DNA of 64,000 nucleotides from UBA1941 sp046329555 (GTDB lineage Bacteria > Bacteroidota > Bacteroidia > Chitinophagales > LD1). The translations under genes and the position numbers were made by a program. The notes under the pieces are model-generated. The model was not told the origin of the DNA. It ran no database searches and saw only the letters and a list, made by a program, of their open reading frames with translations. Shown piece after piece: positions 25,478 to 33,602 of this stretch (the stretch's first letter is position 1; each line of letters starts with the position of its first letter). The DNA lies in the NCBI GenBank assembly GCA_046329555.1, contig JAXLUK010000004.1:124001-188000 (forward strand), in the 5' to 3' direction.

Positions 25478-26665
25478 TCAAGATACATACAAAACCAGGC
25501 CTTTTAGATACATCCCCTCGGAATGGAAAATGCTCTGGGGATGGTCAGCCGGTTGGCTCAGGTGATGGAGCACCTTAATATTCCTTCCTGCTTCGATGGC
25601 TGCGGCCATTACCGCTCCTTCGAACAAATCGCGGCCAACCGCCTGCGAGCAAGAAAAGGTAAACACTATGCCGCCGTGTTGAATCTTTTCAAAAGCCGTC
25701 TGATTCAATCGTTTGTACGCCTGAACGGCCTGATGCCGGGCATGATGCCCTTTGGCGAATGCCGGAGGATCCAAAACAATCAGGTCATAAGCATTAGTGG
25801 GCTGATTTTTAAAGAAGTCGAACACGTCTGTAGTATAGGAAGTATGCGCAGAAGTTGCGCCATTGAGCGCTACATTCCTGTCGGTTAGCTCCATAGCCCG
25901 CTGAGAGCTATCCACTGAATGAACCATGGAAGCACCATGGGCGAGGGCGTATACCGAGAACCCTCCGGTATAGCAAAACGTGTTAAGTACCTTTTTGTTT
26001 TTGGCATATTGCCCTAACAATTGACGATTATCTCGTTGATCTAGAAAAAAACCAGTTTTTTGCCCATCCTGCCAATCTATCGCAAACTGCAATCCATTCT
26101 CTAAAACCATCCCATTGGCATCTTGCCTTGAGCCAAGCAGATAATGATCCTGAACAGCCAGACCAGATTTTCTACCTAACGCCGCCTCACTTTTACAATA
26201 AATAGCACTCAGACGGCTGCCTGTAACATGTTGCAACGCCTTGGCAACGATTTGACGCTGATTAAAAATATACGGAGAATGCGCCTGAAGCACAGCAGTA
26301 TTATCATAAATATCAATAATCAGCCCCGGAACACCATCGCCCTCTGCATTGCATAAACGGAAGCAATTGGTTCGACCTGCTGTTAATCCAGCGGCAACCC
26401 GCAATTGCCAGGCCTGCTGGAGTCGCTTCTCGAAAAAATCACTCAGGTTATCAAACGGACGAAAACTGAGTACCCTCACCGCGATGCTGCCATCGCTGTA
26501 ATACCCACAAGCCAGAAAATTTCCCTTCTCATCTATCGCATCAACTAATGCATCAGCAATAACCTCACGGTCTTTGCGCTTAATAGCCCCCGAAAATATC
26601 CAGGGATGATAACGTTTAACGGCGTCGGCTTTATTTTGGTGAATAACTACCTGAGGATTTTGCAT
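25478..26665 (-). CDS. Class I SAM-dependent rRNA methyltransferase (RlmI/RlmK-like)
   Basis: 395 residues. The N-terminal PUA domain (residues ~4-75) includes HPWIFSGAI. The Rossmann methyltransferase has the SAM motif TFCYTGGFSVYAL, a DLIVLDPPAF catalytic loop and a TFSCSQ segment with the conserved Cys. This domain order matches the 23S rRNA cytosine-C5 methyltransferase RlmI and relatives. The start lies only 12 bases from that of nhaA, with a perfect -7 box TATATTTG between them 4 bases before its ATG. Confidence 0.9.
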   Translation of the reverse strand: MQNPQVVIHQNKADAVKRYHPWIFSGAIKRKDREVIADALVDAIDEKGNFLACGYYSDGSIAVRVLSFRPFDNLSDFFEKRLQQAWQLRVAAGLTAGRTNCFRLCNAEGDGVPGLIIDIYDNTAVLQAHSPYIFNQRQIVAKALQHVTGSRLSAIYCKSEAALGRKSGLAVQDHYLLGSRQDANGMVLENGLQFAIDWQDGQKTGFFLDQRDNRQLLGQYAKNKKVLNTFCYTGGFSVYALAHGASMVHSVDSSQRAMELTDRNVALNGATSAHTSYTTDVFDFFKNQPTNAYDLIVLDPPAFAKGHHARHQAVQAYKRLNQTAFEKIQHGGIVFTFSCSQAVGRDLFEGAVMAAAIEAGRNIKVLHHLSQPADHPQSIFHSEGMYLKGLVLYVS

Positions 26666-26669
26666 CGGG

Positions 26670-26677
26670 CAAATATA
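26670..26677 (-). promoter_or_regulatory. Bacteroidetes -7 box TATATTTG for the rRNA methyltransferase
   Basis: A perfect TAnnTTTG box filling 8 of the 12 bases between the two divergent start codons. It ends 4 bases before the ATG. Confidence 0.6.
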
Positions 26678-27808
26678 ATGGCAGGAAAGCAGTTTATTAG
26701 CAATGTGAAACCGCTACACGTTTTTGGACAGTTACATACCGCACAGCAGTCAGCCTTGCTGATGCTTGCTGCAACGGGCGCATCGTTACTGATTGCTAAT
26801 GTTTTTCCGCACTTACAGTTATCGCGACACTTGCATGATTTGGGTATTACTGGCATAATTGAAGATGGACTTATGCCGCTGTTTTTTTTGTTGATGGGTT
26901 TAGAAATCAGGGAGGAGTTAACGCATGGAAGTTTATCAACCAGGAAGAAGGCCTTGTTACCGGTAATCGCCGCCATAGGCGGGATGGTGGTACCGGGATG
27001 CTGGTTTTTAGTTTTTAATTTCGGAAAATTGACCTGGTCAGGATGGGGGATTCCGATGGCCACTGATATTGCTTTCGCACTAGCAATTGTAGCGCTTTTG
27101 GGTCATCGGGCGCCAAGAGAGTTACGCATTTTTCTAACCACGCTTGCGGTAGTAGATGATTTGGGCGCTATTCTTTTGATAGCCACTTTTTATTCGGAGC
27201 ATTTACATGTTGAGTATCTTTCGGGCGCGGCAGTAATGGTGCTGGTTCTAACGGGGTTGCGTCATAAAAAAATAGATCACCTGGTGATTTACGCATTAGG
27301 CGGGGTATTGCTTTGGCTTTGCATTTTGAAATCAGGTATTCATGCCACAATAGCCGGTGTTATCGTCGCTTTTTTGCTGCCTGGAAACCAGCAATCCTGG
27401 GATCAAGTAAAACAATGGCTGCATCTGCCAGTAAATTACATCATACTGCCGCTTTTCGCATTTATTGCGACAGCAATAAATGTAAATATTCAAATGATGG
27501 ATGGTGAAAATTTACCGATAATTTTTGGCGTTGCAGGTGGCTTGCTTATTGGTAAACCGCTAGGTATTTTTGGATTCACAGAAGTAGCCCGCAGAATTGG
27601 CGCAGGTGAAATTTCTTCGAATCTAAACAGAGCAACATTATTTGGTATTGGTTTGACTGGAGGCATTGGATTTACCATGTCAGTTTTTATTGCTGACCGC
27701 GCCTATCAAGACGCACTGATGAATGGTACCGCTAAGTTAGCGATTCTGCTGGCCTCCTTGTTGGCCTCTTTTGCAGGCTTACTGTACTTCCGCCGATTGT
27801 ATCGCTAA
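26678..27808 (+). CDS. nhaA: Na+/H+ antiporter NhaA
   Basis: About 376 residues from the ATG at 26678 (MAGKQFISNVKPLHVF); in-frame codons further upstream lie inside the divergent methyltransferase gene. Family motifs are visible: PLFFLLMGLEIREEL, PMATDIAFALAIVALLG, the ion-binding VVDDLGAILLIA Asp pair, and GIGLTGGIGFTMSVFIADRAY. It exchanges Na+ for protons across the inner membrane for pH and salt homeostasis. Its promoter must lie within the coding sequence of the divergent gene. The stop overlaps that of the FadL-like gene by 4 bases. Confidence 0.93.
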   Translation: MAGKQFISNVKPLHVFGQLHTAQQSALLMLAATGASLLIANVFPHLQLSRHLHDLGITGIIEDGLMPLFFLLMGLEIREELTHGSLSTRKKALLPVIAAIGGMVVPGCWFLVFNFGKLTWSGWGIPMATDIAFALAIVALLGHRAPRELRIFLTTLAVVDDLGAILLIATFYSEHLHVEYLSGAAVMVLVLTGLRHKKIDHLVIYALGGVLLWLCILKSGIHATIAGVIVAFLLPGNQQSWDQVKQWLHLPVNYIILPLFAFIATAINVNIQMMDGENLPIIFGVAGGLLIGKPLGIFGFTEVARRIGAGEISSNLNRATLFGIGLTGGIGFTMSVFIADRAYQDALMNGTAKLAILLASLLASFAGLLYFRRLYR

Positions 27809-29319
27809 GGTTTTCTGCCGAACTTAAAGCCGATTGTAGCCATCAGCAAATTGTTACGCGTTTTGGTTATTACGCCAGGTTCATTTTTCGATTCTGCGTA
27901 CGGTGCAAAGTAAGCAGTGGAAGTGCTATACACGTAAGCCATATCCACAAAAAAGGATTTTCCTCGGTAACCAATCCCCGCTGAATAATTCATTCTGGAG
28001 TTATCGGCACCAGCTACAGCTACACCACTTTTGAATGGGGATTGCATCCATGCGAAACCACCGCGCAAACGCAAACTTTTCCACGAAAACTCTGCACCCA
28101 CTTTAACCGAAGAGGCCGCGCGATATTTGGCGCGAATAACCGTATTCACAGCATCAAAACTATTATCACCTGAAAACCGAGAATGCGAATAATCATCCAA
28201 TTGATAATCTACACTCAGGAAGCCATATTGTTTGAAATACACGCTACCGCCGGCTGTGAATCTGGTTGGAAGATAATAGGCATATTGAAAATAGCTTTCG
28301 TAGGTAGTGTCATAGTAATAAGTAGGAAAATTATTCACTAACTGCCCTACGGTATTTTCGGTAATTTTAAAATAGGAGGGGGTTTGAACCGCTGCTGCCA
28401 GCCTAAACCATTGACTTGGTTTAACAATCAAACCGAATTTTCCATTTACGCCCGCTCCACTCATTTTGTATTGGTAAGTAAGGGTATAGTTCTGCGGAAA
28501 CGACACAGAATCGTGCGGATTAGTTTCGGTAAAGCTGAAAGTGCGGTTATAGGAAAGAATAGGAATTCCAATTCCGACCCCTACATATACCTTATCGGAA
28601 ATATTAAATCCTAATGCCAGATCAACCGAGCTAAGCGACCCCGCTGTTGTTACTTTACCACTTTGCTTCACTGGCAAATAATACAGCGGATACACGCTTC
28701 CTGTTCCCAGGGTATCTACCACTAAATTATACCACGCCAGATTATCGATGATGCTGGCATTATCTAAGGTAATGGGACGGCCATTTTGGATATAAGGCTG
28801 CAGCTCGCGCGCCAGTGCGCCAGCCAGCGAGTTGTTTGTGTTAGTTCCAGCGAAAGACGTGATTTGTTTGAAGTCGGCAATGCGGGTGTAGCCCAAACCA
28901 AAACTAACTCGCTCCAGTTTTGATCCGGTATTTTCGAAACTAACACCGCGTTTTGCTTTACGAATTGTTCCGGAGGTGAAAATTATAGAAGCTTGCGGTA
29001 AATCGAATTTGTTATAACCGGCGCTGGTATTTTCGTTTAAAAACTGGTTAGCGGTTGAACCGAAGCCATAGCCTAACGACAAGGCTATTTCATGAGAACG
29101 ATATAGGCCCAAACCAGCAGGATTTATTGCCAAAGCAGAAGGGTCAGCGCCTACGGATGAGAACGCAGCACCCGCACCTAAACTACGCGCCGTTCCATAC
29201 AAATCAGGCTGAGCCAAACGCAGCGCATCTGCGTCATAAGTTTGAGCTTGTATGGCTCCGGCTAAAAACAGAAAAACAAACGCAGTGGCGCCTTTAAAAT
29301 GATGCAGAAAAGAGTTCAT
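27805..29319 (-). CDS. OmpP1/FadL-like outer-membrane channel
   Basis: 504 residues with a signal peptide (MNSFLHHFKGATAFVFLFLAGAIQA). The following region YDADALRLAQPDLYGTARSLGAGAAFSSVGADPSALAINPAGLGLYRS is the N-terminal hatch of the OmpP1/FadL family, often seen in Bacteroidota. The remainder is amphipathic beta-barrel ending in an aromatic/basic stretch. FadL proteins pass hydrophobic substrates through the outer membrane; the substrate here is unknown. Its stop overlaps that of nhaA. Confidence 0.85.
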   Translation of the reverse strand: MNSFLHHFKGATAFVFLFLAGAIQAQTYDADALRLAQPDLYGTARSLGAGAAFSSVGADPSALAINPAGLGLYRSHEIALSLGYGFGSTANQFLNENTSAGYNKFDLPQASIIFTSGTIRKAKRGVSFENTGSKLERVSFGLGYTRIADFKQITSFAGTNTNNSLAGALARELQPYIQNGRPITLDNASIIDNLAWYNLVVDTLGTGSVYPLYYLPVKQSGKVTTAGSLSSVDLALGFNISDKVYVGVGIGIPILSYNRTFSFTETNPHDSVSFPQNYTLTYQYKMSGAGVNGKFGLIVKPSQWFRLAAAVQTPSYFKITENTVGQLVNNFPTYYYDTTYESYFQYAYYLPTRFTAGGSVYFKQYGFLSVDYQLDDYSHSRFSGDNSFDAVNTVIRAKYRAASSVKVGAEFSWKSLRLRGGFAWMQSPFKSGVAVAGADNSRMNYSAGIGYRGKSFFVDMAYVYSTSTAYFAPYAESKNEPGVITKTRNNLLMATIGFKFGRKP

Positions 29320-29332
29320 GTTTGAGATTTTT

Positions 29333-29360
29333 AAAATGGAAGGGGGTGACCTTCCATTTT
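29333..29360 (-). terminator. Hairpin between the repeat-protein gene and the FadL-like gene
   Basis: AAAATGGAAGG and CCTTCCATTTT form a perfect 11-base stem with a 6-base loop, 22 bases after the stop at 29383 on the minus strand. The U tract is only the stem's own T4, so it may be a weak terminator or an mRNA-end structure. Confidence 0.45.
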
Positions 29361-29382
29361 ACTATAACGTTTGAGATGACCT

Positions 29383-30846
29383 TTAAAACCGGCGACCGCG
29401 TCCGCCGCCACCGCCACCGCCGCCAATATTGCGAGGTTGTTCCATGCGGGGCTGGCTAGGCATGGAGCGCGGTTGATCAAAATTTCTTGGTTGATCAAAA
29501 CTGCGCGGTTGTACCTGACGAGGCTGATCGAAATTGCGCTGCTCCATGCGCGGTTGATCAAAGTTACGTTGCTCCATTCTTGGCTGATCGTAATTCCTTG
29601 GTTGCATCTGACGCGGCTGGTCGGATCCAGGCTGCTCCATACGTGGTTGATCATTTCTGGGTGAAGGACGATCATAATCGCGAATCACATTACGCTCTTG
29701 CCGGGGTTGCATAGATGGTCTCTCAACGGGTGTATTGCCATTATCCCAGTTGTTCCGCACCGGCATATCAGGGCGGGTAGTAGGACGTTCATTGTTTCTT
29801 TCAAAAGTATTATTCGTACCGTTGTTTCGGTTACCTAATTCAGTTGGGCGGTTAACACCGCGGTCTACAGGCATATCCGGGCGGTCGCGATTAACTCTTT
29901 CTGATGGCTGATCAACAGCACGAGGTTTCGTCTCAACCGGACGGTTCACATTCCTTACGCCTTCTTCACGGGGGCGCTGAACGCCTTCTCGTGGGATATC
30001 AATAGTTTCCATCCGGTGGCGTGGACGATCAGACGCATTGGAAGTATTGCTTCCGCTGGTGCTACCTTCGCGCCGTGGACCGTAATGTACAGAACTAGTA
30101 CGGTAGCCATGGTCGTAGTAATTATTGCCGTAGTAAGAACTATAGTAACCCGAATAGTAGCCATTCCAGTACGGGTCATGCCAACCCCATGCGTAGGGAG
30201 AATACCAGTTAGAGTAATACCAATTATTCCAACCCCAATAGCTAGAAGGACCGTAACCACATCCATAGTTACTGAACCATGGGTCGTAGTAAGAATAAAA
30301 TCCTGAGTATCCGCAATTCCACCGGTTCCAGCAACCATAACTATACCAGGGAGAAAAACCATAATTGATACTTACACGTGGCATACCCCAATAAAAATTC
30401 GGCGTAAACCAGGTGTCGTAATAACTGGTGCCATAATTAGGATAATAATAACGGCGTAACCGGGTAGTGTACAAGTAATCATCATCAGACCAATAGTCAT
30501 CATCGTAATAATTATTAGTGATATAAGTATTACCGCCATTAGCATAGCTGGAAGAATTACCATCATACTGATAGGCGCGGTCAGTACCGCTGCCGCCGCC
30601 AGCATTGCTATAACCGTCATTACGGTCGTAACGATCCTGATTATTCATATCCGTGTTATTGCCGTCGCCCTGATTAGTTGGCACCTGAGCGTTATTCGTG
30701 TTTGAATTCTGGTATTGTTGCTGGTAATCACTACCAGAAGTACCGCGATCCTTTTTTGGATCATAGTACACATCATCCTGCGCGTTGGCTGAAAAGTTGA
30801 TGCCAGCGAAAAGCACCATAAGCCATACTGAAAATGAACTTTTCAT
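29383..30846 (-). CDS. Exported Tyr/Trp-rich, Pro/Arg/Gln-repeat low-complexity protein
   Basis: About 487 residues. The start at 30846 gives a signal peptide (MKSSFSVWLMVLFAGINFSANA). Three parts follow: an Asn/Asp/Gln-rich segment (~20-95), a very aromatic Tyr/Trp/Gly/Ser/Asn segment (~100-250), and a Pro/Arg/Asp/Asn/Gln-rich tail. In the tail, units like RNFDQPRMEQ recur before an eight-glycine run and a basic end (RGRRF). No enzymatic motif is present. From memory, similar Chitinophagaceae proteins are auto-named 'vitellogenin II precursor'. The role is unknown; a prion-like or matrix-forming exported protein is an inference. It has its own -7 box (TACATTTG). Confidence 0.8.
   Translation of the reverse strand: MKSSFSVWLMVLFAGINFSANAQDDVYYDPKKDRGTSGSDYQQQYQNSNTNNAQVPTNQGDGNNTDMNNQDRYDRNDGYSNAGGGSGTDRAYQYDGNSSSYANGGNTYITNNYYDDDYWSDDDYLYTTRLRRYYYPNYGTSYYDTWFTPNFYWGMPRVSINYGFSPWYSYGCWNRWNCGYSGFYSYYDPWFSNYGCGYGPSSYWGWNNWYYSNWYSPYAWGWHDPYWNGYYSGYYSSYYGNNYYDHGYRTSSVHYGPRREGSTSGSNTSNASDRPRHRMETIDIPREGVQRPREEGVRNVNRPVETKPRAVDQPSERVNRDRPDMPVDRGVNRPTELGNRNNGTNNTFERNNERPTTRPDMPVRNNWDNGNTPVERPSMQPRQERNVIRDYDRPSPRNDQPRMEQPGSDQPRQMQPRNYDQPRMEQRNFDQPRMEQRNFDQPRQVQPRSFDQPRNFDQPRSMPSQPRMEQPRNIGGGGGGGGRGRRF
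29443..29655 (-). repeat. Degenerate ~30-base coding repeats (DQPR units)
   Basis: Units encoding RN(F/Y)DQPR(M/Q)(E/V)Q recur about every 30 bases, recognisable on the plus strand by repeated GGTTGATC / GGCTGATC. They form the tail of the low-complexity exported protein. Confidence 0.75.
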
Positions 30847-30867
30847 GATCTGCTGTTTTTGTTTTGA

Positions 30868-30875
30868 CAAATGTA
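30868..30875 (-). promoter_or_regulatory. Bacteroidetes -7 box TACATTTG
   Basis: A perfect TAnnTTTG ending 21 bases before the ATG of the low-complexity exported protein. Confidence 0.6.
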
Positions 30876-30987
30876 GCGCACCTAAGCTTAGTTCTGCACA
30901 CTTACGTGCTGCCAGTACGTTTTTTAACATTACTACCAAAGGCTGTACCAGTCTTAAAAACGATGGTTCAGCGCCCAAATTTTAACA

Positions 30988-31878
30988 TCACTTAGCATTC
31001 CCGGCTGCACGGAGAGGCGCCATTTCCCAGTCTTCAAAAAGGAAATTCAACCGCATCGCCTGCACGTATAATTCGCCAATTTCCCGGATGTATTCAAGTT
31101 GACCTTTGTTTAAACGGCGTACACAAAAATTGATGATGAAAACATAAGCATCGCGTACTACAAACTCTGGCATTTGCGCTTCATCTGATTTCAACAGTTG
31201 CTTAACCTTTTTGTATTGCACCGTTGCTTCATGGGTATCCTGATCTTCAAATTGCAGCATAAGATAAATATGCGCATACAGTTGTGCAGTTTCATCAACA
31301 TGATCCGGAAATTCAAATTGCTGTCGATGCGTCTTCTTCTCGCAAGCCAGTCGCAGCTTATTCAACCAATAAAATGATTCCAACGCAGCCATTCTCTTCG
31401 AAGCCGACAACTTCCGCAAGGCCACTTGCTGATGAAATGCCGCCTCTGCTTTCTGCATGAAATCCAGCAAATAATTTTCTTTTTGCTTCCTGGAAATAGT
31501 ACCGCCGGCCTTACGCACCAACTGGTAGTTGAGCCTTATTAATTGGTCAATTCCTGTTACTTCCAGTACAGGGCCAACAGCACGAAGTACCGTCCCTTTC
31601 TGCTTCTCGTACTGCGTACTTAGAAACGACTCTGCTAATTGTTGTAACTGAGGCAACCATTGTTGCCAGTCGCTACGGCCTTTTCTGGCACTCTGCATCA
31701 TTTTTTGACCCAACATCAATTTCTGCTCCCAACTGGAACCACCTCTTAGAACTGGTATCAAGGCATCTAACAATTCCAGTAAATGCTCATTACTGCCCGG
31801 GCCATTGATAATAAACTGCCTAAACCGGCTTAGCTCAGGTTTTGAAAACTGTTGCAATAATTGCAGCGGGCTCTCCAT
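30988..31878 (-). CDS. Helical protein of unknown function, coupled to an MFS transporter; possibly C-terminally shortened
   Basis: 296 residues from the ATG at 31878, which shares one base with the transporter stop (TGATG), so translation is coupled. The protein is soluble and alpha-helical, rich in Gln, Leu, Lys and Arg. I do not recognise a function. The opening (LQQFSKPELSRFRQFI) and the late segment NFCVRRLNKGQLEYIREIGELY recall long (~500-residue) Bacteroidota proteins of unknown function whose matching segment lies mid-protein. If that memory is right, the C-terminal half is missing here. No remnant of it is visible in the ~140 bases before the next gene. Confidence 0.7.
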   Translation of the reverse strand: MESPLQLLQQFSKPELSRFRQFIINGPGSNEHLLELLDALIPVLRGGSSWEQKLMLGQKMMQSARKGRSDWQQWLPQLQQLAESFLSTQYEKQKGTVLRAVGPVLEVTGIDQLIRLNYQLVRKAGGTISRKQKENYLLDFMQKAEAAFHQQVALRKLSASKRMAALESFYWLNKLRLACEKKTHRQQFEFPDHVDETAQLYAHIYLMLQFEDQDTHEATVQYKKVKQLLKSDEAQMPEFVVRDAYVFIINFCVRRLNKGQLEYIREIGELYVQAMRLNFLFEDWEMAPLRAAGNAK

Positions 31879-33200
31879 CAATTACTAGCTTTGGTAATGG
31901 CCTCGCTAGGCGAAATAATCAAGGTTGCTAATCCGGCACTCATCATTAATACACCAGCCAATACAATACCGTGAATGGCATTAGGTCCGATAAAATGGTG
32001 AGATAAGAAATTTAACCCGCCCAGCGAGGCAATGATTTGCGGAATGCAAATAAACATATTGAACAGCCCCATATATACACCCATCTTTTTTGCTGGAATG
32101 GCAGCGGCGATGATAGAAAAAGGCATGCATAAAATACTTGACCAGGCAATTCCGATGAGCGCAAAAGAAACGTACAACATATTTGGATTTTCGATGAAGT
32201 AGATAGATAGCAATCCCATACCACCCAGTATCAATGCCATACGGTGGGTACTTCGTTTTCCAATTCTTCTGGCAAAGGCAGGAAGAATGAAACCCGCTAA
32301 AGTAGTAAGCACATTAAAAACGGCCCAGCAACCATTGATAAAATCAGCACCATCGTTGTATGCCTTGGTGGTTGGATCATCAGCGTGAAAAATATGCGCA
32401 GTGATGGCAGGAGTAGCGTTTGACCACATCGCAAAGAGCGCAAACCACGTAAACAATTGCACTACGGCAATTTGTTTCATGTGCAACGGCATGTTGCCTA
32501 TAGCTGCGAAAATCTCTTTCAAGGCATTCCATATCCCTTTACCATTTCTTCGTTCTTCTTCAAAAGCAGCCATATCAGCCGGCGGATACTCAGGCGTTGT
32601 TAAGTTGGTGTATAGGATTGCCGCCATAAAACAAAACGCACCCAGATAAAAACTGTATTTCACATTATCGGGAATCACATGTTCCGGAGCGGTGTTGGCT
32701 ACACCCATAGCTTTAAATAGAAGCGGAGAGAGGCTAGCAAGTAATGCGCCTAAACCAATTAAAATACTCTGCATCGCAAAGCCTTGCGTTTGCTGTTCAT
32801 CTGGTAATTTATCAGCCACCAGTGCACGAAATGGCTCCATAGAAACATTAATGCTAGCATCCAGCAAACACAGCATACCAGCAGCCATCCATAATGCGCC
32901 AACATGGGGCATAAACATTAAGGCTACACAACTCAACACAGCGCCAACAAAGAAGTATGGTTTGCGACGGCCCCATTTCGACCAGGTTCGATCGCTATAA
33001 TAACCAATTATGGGCTGCACCAACAATCCCGTAAGCGGCGCCGCCAGCCATAATCCGGGTATTTGCGATTCACTGGCGCCAAGCGTTTGAAAAATCCTGC
33101 TCATATTGGTTCCCTGTAATCCAAATCCAATTTGGATACCCAAAAAACCAAAACTCATATTAAAGATATCAAGGGTGCTTAGCCGAGGCTTGTTTGACAT
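31878..33200 (-). CDS. MFS sugar transporter (GPH/SLC45-like)
   Basis: 440 residues with 12 predicted membrane segments. After helix 2, YYSDRTWSKWGRRKPYF carries the MFS loop 2-3 signature in the D-x-GRR(R/K)P(Y/F) form seen in sucrose/maltose transporters of the SLC45/GPH type. It would import a disaccharide by cation symport. The gene downstream is translationally coupled through TGATG. No glycosidase or regulator adjoins to indicate the sugar. Confidence 0.85.
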   Translation of the reverse strand: MSNKPRLSTLDIFNMSFGFLGIQIGFGLQGTNMSRIFQTLGASESQIPGLWLAAPLTGLLVQPIIGYYSDRTWSKWGRRKPYFFVGAVLSCVALMFMPHVGALWMAAGMLCLLDASINVSMEPFRALVADKLPDEQQTQGFAMQSILIGLGALLASLSPLLFKAMGVANTAPEHVIPDNVKYSFYLGAFCFMAAILYTNLTTPEYPPADMAAFEEERRNGKGIWNALKEIFAAIGNMPLHMKQIAVVQLFTWFALFAMWSNATPAITAHIFHADDPTTKAYNDGADFINGCWAVFNVLTTLAGFILPAFARRIGKRSTHRMALILGGMGLLSIYFIENPNMLYVSFALIGIAWSSILCMPFSIIAAAIPAKKMGVYMGLFNMFICIPQIIASLGGLNFLSHHFIGPNAIHGIVLAGVLMMSAGLATLIISPSEAITKASN

Positions 33201-33285
33201 GCATCAGGAATTTGAAGCAAGATAAAAAAAGCAACAGTATACGCCATCTGATGACGTAGTTAGCGCTAGTTCAGCGGATAGAAAA

Positions 33286-33579
33286 CTACTCCTGTACAGG
33301 GGGCGTTTCAGCCGCCTTACTATGATCATAATTGATCACGTAGTCAGCAATACTTTCTACGCTAAATAGAATCTTTCGACCCTCTTTTGGATCTGTAATC
33401 TTGATATTGTACCCTTTTTCCAACATCACCATCAGTTCCAATGCATCAATGGAATCTAATCCCAATCCTTCACCAAATAAGGGCATATCATCAGCTATCT
33501 CTTCAGGCTTCATACCTTCCAGATTTAGTCGCTGAATAATCTCTTTCTTAAGGTCTAGTTTCAATTGCTGCTTGTCCAT
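33286..33579 (-). CDS. Acyl carrier protein (orphan)
   Basis: 97 residues with the phosphopantetheine site GLDSIDALEL; Ser43 would carry the 4'-phosphopantetheine arm. It is longer than fatty-acid AcpP (~78) and has a charged C-terminal tail (SKAAETPPVQE). It lies 23 bases after the OmpA-family gene and is not beside any ketosynthase or adenylation gene, so it serves a pathway encoded elsewhere. It resembles the carrier proteins of aryl-polyene or DAR-type lipid clusters in length, but that is only a possibility. Confidence 0.88.
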   Translation of the reverse strand: MDKQQLKLDLKKEIIQRLNLEGMKPEEIADDMPLFGEGLGLDSIDALELMVMLEKGYNIKITDPKEGRKILFSVESIADYVINYDHSKAAETPPVQE

Positions 33580-33602
33580 GATGTATTTATTTAGGGCGAG
33601 AA

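Noticed and set aside
29443..29655. Short spaced repeats near 29.5 kb as a CRISPR array
   Set aside because: The units are ~30 bases in register with codons (DQPR peptides), with no conserved spacers and no cas genes.
29443..30400. Antisense frames over the low-complexity exported protein
   Set aside because: They arise from the repeated codons of the real gene; no signal or family features.
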